From contig JAGNLM010000001.1 of assembly GCA_017999615.1 (NCBI GenBank), positions 452,549 to 516,548 on the forward strand: a stretch of DNA of 64,000 bases, written 5' to 3'. Source of the DNA: Gammaproteobacteria bacterium (GTDB taxonomy: Bacteria; Pseudomonadota; Gammaproteobacteria; JAABTG01). The position numbers and the translations under genes were made by a program. The notes under the pieces are model-generated. The model did not search any database. It was not told where the DNA came from and worked only from the letters and a program-made list of their open reading frames with translations. Below are positions 60,676 to 64,000 of this stretch, piece by piece; within the stretch, counting starts at the first letter, position 1; every line of letters starts with the position of its first letter.

Positions 60676-61110
60676 TCAGACGTCCACCACCGCCTGGGCC
60701 ACCCAGGCCCCGTCGGGCTCCCGGGCGACCCGCAGGGCGGTGTACGTGGCGCCCTTCACCTCCACGGCCGGGTGGTGGCGGTCTCGGTCGACGGGCTCAC
60801 CCCAGGCGGTGGCCTGCAGCCGGGTTCCGTCGATGTGCACCTCGAAGCGCCCGAACAGCATGCGGCGGGTCGCCATCTCGAAGACGAGGGCGTTCAGCCA
60901 ATCGGCGAAGAGCAACTCCAGGTCGGGCGCCTCGCAGACGAGCTCGACGGGATGCGCGGCTGCCACCTCCGCGGGGGGCACGATGACCGCGGTCAAGGCC
61001 AGGGCGCCCTGCACGAAGGCCTCGGCGGGCGTCGCTCCGCGGCCGCGGACTCCGATGTCCGCCTGGTGGGGAAAGTGCTCCCAGGTACTCCCGGGTCGGG
61101 TGGTGTCCAT
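60676..61110 (-). CDS. Archease, activator of RtcB
   Basis: A 144-residue archease-family protein. [23 protein letters not shown] is split here as the two blocks [20 protein letters not shown] and [28 protein letters not shown] and an acidic metal site with conserved Asp follow. Archease accelerates RtcB guanylylation and allows multiple turnover. It is immediately upstream of rtcB in the same orientation. A -10-like element (61172-61177, + strand) points the other way. Confidence 0.9.
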   Translation of the reverse strand: MDTTRPGSTWEHFPHQADIGVRGRGATPAEAFVQGALALTAVIVPPAEVAAAHPVELVCEAPDLELLFADWLNALVFEMATRRMLFGRFEVHIDGTRLQATAWGEPVDRDRHHPAVEVKGATYTALRVAREPDGAWVAQAVVDV

Positions 61111-61171
61111 CGTCCCCCTGATCTCGATCGCCTGTGACCGCAGCGCGGTCGCCGTGCAAGTACCCGGCAGT

Positions 61172-61177
61172 TAGAAT
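61172..61177 (+). promoter_or_regulatory. Candidate -10 (TAGAAT) for the CBS-pcm unit
   Basis: TAGAAT in an AT-rich patch 132 bases upstream of the CBS gene, without a clear -35. The only promoter-like element in the 198-bp divergent region. Confidence 0.3.
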
Positions 61178-61308
61178 ACAACGCACGTTCAGGGGCCGCG
61201 GGCTGTGCGCCGCGAGCGACGGCCCTGCTCGGACATCGGCGACCCGTTCCAGGGCTGCAGGGGCGGCGGCATGGCTGGGGCGCACTAACCAAGACGGAGG
61301 AGAGCACC

Positions 61309-61767
61309 ATGTCGGTCGGCGAGATCTGCAACCGTGAAGTCGTCACCATCGAGAAGAGCGCGCCGGTGGTGCGGGCGGCGAAGCTCATGCGCCAGTTCCA
61401 CGTGGGCTGTGTGGTCGTCGTCGCCGACGGCGTGCAGCCTCTGAAGCCCGTCGGGGTCGTCACCGACCGGGACCTGTCCATCGAGATCCTCGCCCAGGAG
61501 GTCCCGGTGGAGACCGTCATCGTGGGGGACGTGATGGGGGCGGAGCTGCTGACGGCCCGCGAGGAAGACGGCATCTGGGAGACCATCATGCGCATGCGCG
61601 CCATGGGGGTGCGCAGGCTGCCCATCGTGGGTCACCACGGCGAGCTGGTGGGGATCCTGACCATGGACGACCTGCTGCAGTTCATCGTGGGTGAGCTCTC
61701 CGACCTGGTGAAGCTGGTGCGCCGGGAGCAGAAACGCGAGGAGGTGGCGCGCCACGCACCCCTCTAG
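61309..61767 (+). CDS. Two-CBS-domain protein
   Basis: A 152-residue protein consisting of two CBS motifs: VGEICNREVVTIEKSAPVVRA to GVVTDRDLSIEILA, and VGDVMGAELLTAREEDGIWE to GILTMDDLLQFIV. Such tandems bind adenosyl nucleotides and regulate partners; no catalytic domain is present. A charged C-terminal helix (VKLVRREQKREEV) could contact a partner. It is 22 bp upstream of pcm and probably co-transcribed. ATG 61309 is preceded by GGAGGAGAG. Confidence 0.9.
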   Translation: MSVGEICNREVVTIEKSAPVVRAAKLMRQFHVGCVVVVADGVQPLKPVGVVTDRDLSIEILAQEVPVETVIVGDVMGAELLTAREEDGIWETIMRMRAMGVRRLPIVGHHGELVGILTMDDLLQFIVGELSDLVKLVRREQKREEVARHAPL

Positions 61768-61789
61768 CCGCGACACCGAGGCGGAGCGC

Positions 61790-62425
61790 ATGCTCCGCGA
61801 CATCGAGCGTGAGGTCGCGCTGACGCGCGGCCTCACCGGGCGTGCACGGGTCTCGGACCGCGTCCTCGACGCGCTCCGGCGCGTCCCGAGGCACGCCTTC
61901 GTGGAAGAGGGGATGCGTCCCCACGCCTATGACGACGGTCCCCTGCCCATCGGGCACGGGCAGACGATCTCCCAGCCGTTCATCGTGGGGCTGATGACCG
62001 ACCTGCTGGACCCCGAGCCGGGAGACGTGGTCCTCGAGGTCGGCACGGGCTCCGGATACCAGGCGGCGGTTCTCTCCCGCGTGGTGTCGCGGGTGTATTC
62101 GCTCGAGATCATCGAGGCCCTGGCGGTGCGGGCCTCCGAGCGGCTGGCGGCGCTCGGTTACCTCAATGTCGAGACGCGGGTCGGCGACGGGTATCACGGC
62201 TGGGTGGAGCACTCGCCCTACGACGGGATCCTGGTGACCGCGGCCGCGCGGGCCGTTCCTCCCGCCCTGGTGGAGCAGTTGAAGCCCGGGGCGCGCCTCG
62301 TGATCCCGGTGGGCGAGCCCTATCTGCCCCAGCGTCTCCTCCTGCTCCAGAAGGGGGAGGGGGGGCTGGTGTCGGAGACCGAGGTGCTTCCGGTGGCGTT
62401 CGTGCCCCTCACCGGGGGCCACTGA
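61790..62425 (+). CDS. pcm: Protein-L-isoaspartate O-methyltransferase
   Basis: A 211-residue repair enzyme that methylates L-isoaspartyl residues in damaged proteins. DGPLPIGHGQTISQPFIVGL near residue 50 and the SAM-binding LEVGTGSGYQAAVLS at about 83 are diagnostic, with VGDGYHGW and LKPGARLVIPVG further on. Full length for the family. It follows the CBS gene by 22 bp; the next gene is convergent. Confidence 0.93.
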   Translation: MLRDIEREVALTRGLTGRARVSDRVLDALRRVPRHAFVEEGMRPHAYDDGPLPIGHGQTISQPFIVGLMTDLLDPEPGDVVLEVGTGSGYQAAVLSRVVSRVYSLEIIEALAVRASERLAALGYLNVETRVGDGYHGWVEHSPYDGILVTAAARAVPPALVEQLKPGARLVIPVGEPYLPQRLLLLQKGEGGLVSETEVLPVAFVPLTGGH

Positions 62426-62432
62426 GTCGGCC

Positions 62433-63275
62433 TCAGCGGGCGATGACGACCGGGCACCCGACGCGCTCGAGCAGCGCGGCGAACGCGGTTGCCTCGCAGA
62501 GCGGGTGACCGGCTGGCAGAACCAGCAGGTGGCCGCCCGCGGCACGGACCTCCGCGGCGAGGGCCCCGGGGCTCTCCGAGGGGACCTCGTGGACCTTCGC
62601 CTCCAGCCCCTGGGCGCGCAGGCGTGCCTCGACCTCGGAAGTGAGGCTCGGCGCTCGCCCCTGGGCCCGGGAGGGCACCAGGGCGACGAGATTCCGCCCG
62701 TCCTCGCGCGCGAGCCGGCCGGCCACCGCCAGGGCCCGCAGGGCGGCCCCGGAGCCGTCGCAGAGGACGGCAACGGGTCGGCCCGGAACGGCGCCGGGTC
62801 TGAGGAACGCCACGCTGCTCGGTGAGAGCTGCGCCACGGCACGGGCCGTGGACCCGAGGCTGCCGCCGATCGCGGGGTTGCCTCCCGCCGAGCCCATGAC
62901 CACCAGGTCGACGCGCTCCGCGGCCTCGACGAGCTCCCGCGCGACGGCGCCGCGCGCCACCCGGAACGACCACCTCAGGTGCAGGCGCTCGGCCTCCCGG
63001 GCGAGAAGGTCGCGCAGCCGTGCCGCCTCCGCGCGCAGGGCCCGCGCCATCGTTTCCTCGTCGCGGGTCTCCGCGGCCGCAGGCCCCCACGCGCTCCGGG
63101 CGCCGAGCGGGAGCGAGGCGAGCCGCAGGAGGTTGGCGTCCTCGACGAAGAGGCCGAGCAGCTCGGCCTGAAGCTCGGCCGCCAGTGCAGCGGCAGCCGC
63201 CAGGGCCGCGCGGCCGCTGGCCGAGGCGTCCAGTGCCACCAGGATCCGTTCGAGGCCCCGCTCAGTCGGGCTCAT
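62433..63275 (-). CDS. Universal stress protein, tandem UspA-like domains
   Basis: A 280-residue cytosolic protein. The first Usp domain has [15 protein letters not shown] and ends with [22 protein letters not shown], matching the ATP-binding G2xG9xG(S/T) motif. The second half is Usp-like but degenerate, with [15 protein letters not shown] and [19 protein letters not shown]-binding Usp proteins act in stress adaptation. The ATG lies inside the end of the Lon-like gene (14-base overlap), so expression is coupled to that protease. Confidence 0.88.
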   Translation of the reverse strand: MSPTERGLERILVALDASASGRAALAAAAALAAELQAELLGLFVEDANLLRLASLPLGARSAWGPAAAETRDEETMARALRAEAARLRDLLAREAERLHLRWSFRVARGAVARELVEAAERVDLVVMGSAGGNPAIGGSLGSTARAVAQLSPSSVAFLRPGAVPGRPVAVLCDGSGAALRALAVAGRLAREDGRNLVALVPSRAQGRAPSLTSEVEARLRAQGLEAKVHEVPSESPGALAAEVRAAGGHLLVLPAGHPLCEATAFAALLERVGCPVVIAR

Positions 63276-64000
63276 CTTCCTCGGAAACGCCCCTCAGCGC
63301 CGTGGCGTAGGTCTGGGCGAGCACCGTCAGCTCCGCCAGCCTCGCTTGCACCCGTCCGTTCACCGTGTCCGGCGGGTAGAGGCCATCCCCGTCGGGCTCG
63401 CCCGCGGGCAGGCCGGTCAGCAGCTCCACCGCCTCGTCCACGGTGCTCACGGGGTACACGGCGAAGCTCCCGGCCTCCGCCGCCTCCACGACGTCCCGCC
63501 GCAGCATCAGGTGTTTGACGTTGGCGGCCGGGAGCAGGACCCCCTGCCGGGAGTCGAGGCCCTGCAGGCGGCAGACCTCGTAGAAGCCCTCGATCTTCTC
63601 GTTGACGCCGCCGACCGCCTGCACGTCCCCGCGCTGATTCACCGACCCCGTCACCGCGAGCGACTGGCGGACCGGGAGGTCCGCGAGCGCGGAGAGAAGG
63701 GCGCACGCCTCGGCGAGTGAGGCGCTGTCGCCCTCCACCATGGCGTAGGACTGCTCGAAGGCGAGGCTCGCGGAAAAGGACAGCGGCTGGTTGCGCCCGA
63801 AGCGGCGAGCGAGGAAGTGGGAGAGGATGAGCACCCCTTTTGAGTGGATGGCCCCGCCCAGCTCGACCTCGCGTTCGATGTCGACGACCTTCCCGTCGCC
63901 GAGCCGGGCGGTCGCCGTGATCCGGGAGGGCTGGCCAAAGGCGTAGTCGCCGAGTTGGATGACTGAGAGGCCGTTCACCTGGGCAACGGCGCTGCCCCGG
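63262..64000 (-). CDS. Lon-type protease, C-terminal part (cut by right edge)
   Basis: The frame is open to the right edge, so only about the last 245 residues are visible. They are the proteolytic domain of a Lon-family protease (YcbZ/LonH-like): [21 protein letters not shown], the catalytic Ser in [12 protein letters not shown] and the catalytic Lys in [12 protein letters not shown]. The AAA+ part and N-terminus are outside the window. The C-terminal 40 residues after the domain are variable. It overlaps the downstream universal stress gene by 14 bp, so the two form one transcription unit. Confidence 0.9.
   Translation of the reverse strand, partial: RGSAVAQVNGLSVIQLGDYAFGQPSRITATARLGDGKVVDIEREVELGGAIHSKGVLILSHFLARRFGRNQPLSFSASLAFEQSYAMVEGDSASLAEACALLSALADLPVRQSLAVTGSVNQRGDVQAVGGVNEKIEGFYEVCRLQGLDSRQGVLLPAANVKHLMLRRDVVEAAEAGSFAVYPVSTVDEAVELLTGLPAGEPDGDGLYPPDTVNGRVQARLAELTVLAQTYATALRGVSEEDEPD

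Noticed and set aside
1-64000. tRNA, rRNA, CRISPR array, insertion sequence or phage genes
   Set aside because: Looked for T-loop patterns, regular repeats with spacers, transposase motifs and terminal repeats; none was convincing.

Overview
The window is a strongly GC-rich, densely packed stretch of a bacterial chromosome. The gene set points to a gammaproteobacterium or close relative: peptide chain release factor 3, an EnvZ/OmpR-type pair, a PsiE protein, an entericidin, an Mrp antiporter of the fused PhaAB type, GlgB/GlgP, and Zwf/Gnd. The left edge carries the end of a group 1 [NiFe] uptake hydrogenase large subunit, and a putative persulfide-sensing ArsR protein lies further in. Both would suit a hydrogen/sulfur-oxidising lifestyle, but that and any finer taxonomy are inference. 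I saw no tRNA, rRNA, insertion sequence, prophage or CRISPR array.

Layout, left to right. 1-4 kb: hydrogenase end with a textbook terminator, a phosphodiesterase-type protein, a DHH protein and a phosphohexomutase. 4-14 kb: signalling block with an HDOD protein, YihY/BrkB, a histidine kinase followed by a REC-PAS-GGDEF-EAL protein, a 34-residue membrane protein, and an OmpR/EnvZ-like pair coupled to an unknown exported protein. 14-20 kb: hydrolase, PsiE, Zwf-Gnd, and a two-RCK potassium channel with a DUF6394-like partner. 20-26 kb: a second PsiE-like protein followed by an Mrp antiporter operon (fused AB, C, D, E, F, G). 26-33 kb: TrhA, GlgB, alkaline phosphatase, pentapeptide-repeat protein and an RNB-domain nuclease. 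33-38 kb: DUF2934, IalB, hydrolase, YdjM-like protein, thioesterase and methyltransferase. 38-41 kb: a MrfB-MrfA-like nuclease/helicase pair. 41-43 kb: a DOMON-like protein fused by ATGA overlap to a NamZ-like DUF1343 protein. 43-46 kb: small Cys-pair membrane protein, thioredoxin-like protein and Kef antiporter. 46-53 kb: one-strand run of citramalate synthase, entericidin, dithiol ArsR, PAS response regulator, hybrid kinase and a PotF-like binding protein. 53-64 kb: CDF transporter, glycogen phosphorylase, cold-shock protein, RF3, J-domain protein, RtcB with archease, CBS protein, Pcm, universal stress protein and a Lon-type protease cut by the right edge.

Two themes recur. The first is cation and redox homeostasis: Mrp, RCK channel, Kef plus thioredoxin, CDF, and the NADPH-producing Zwf/Gnd. 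The second is multi-layer sensing: three kinases, a c-di-GMP enzyme, HDOD and CBS proteins. The most promising unexplained unit is the run at 47.8-52.8 kb. There a stand-alone polyamine-type binding protein, a hybrid kinase, a PAS regulator, an ArsR protein with the two-cysteine spacing of persulfide sensors, and a small entericidin lipoprotein are packed together, largely with overlapping start and stop codons. Other leads are the RtcB-archease unit, the Kef-thioredoxin module, the cytosolic-looking NamZ pair, and a recurring extended -10 promoter motif (TGCTAGAAT).
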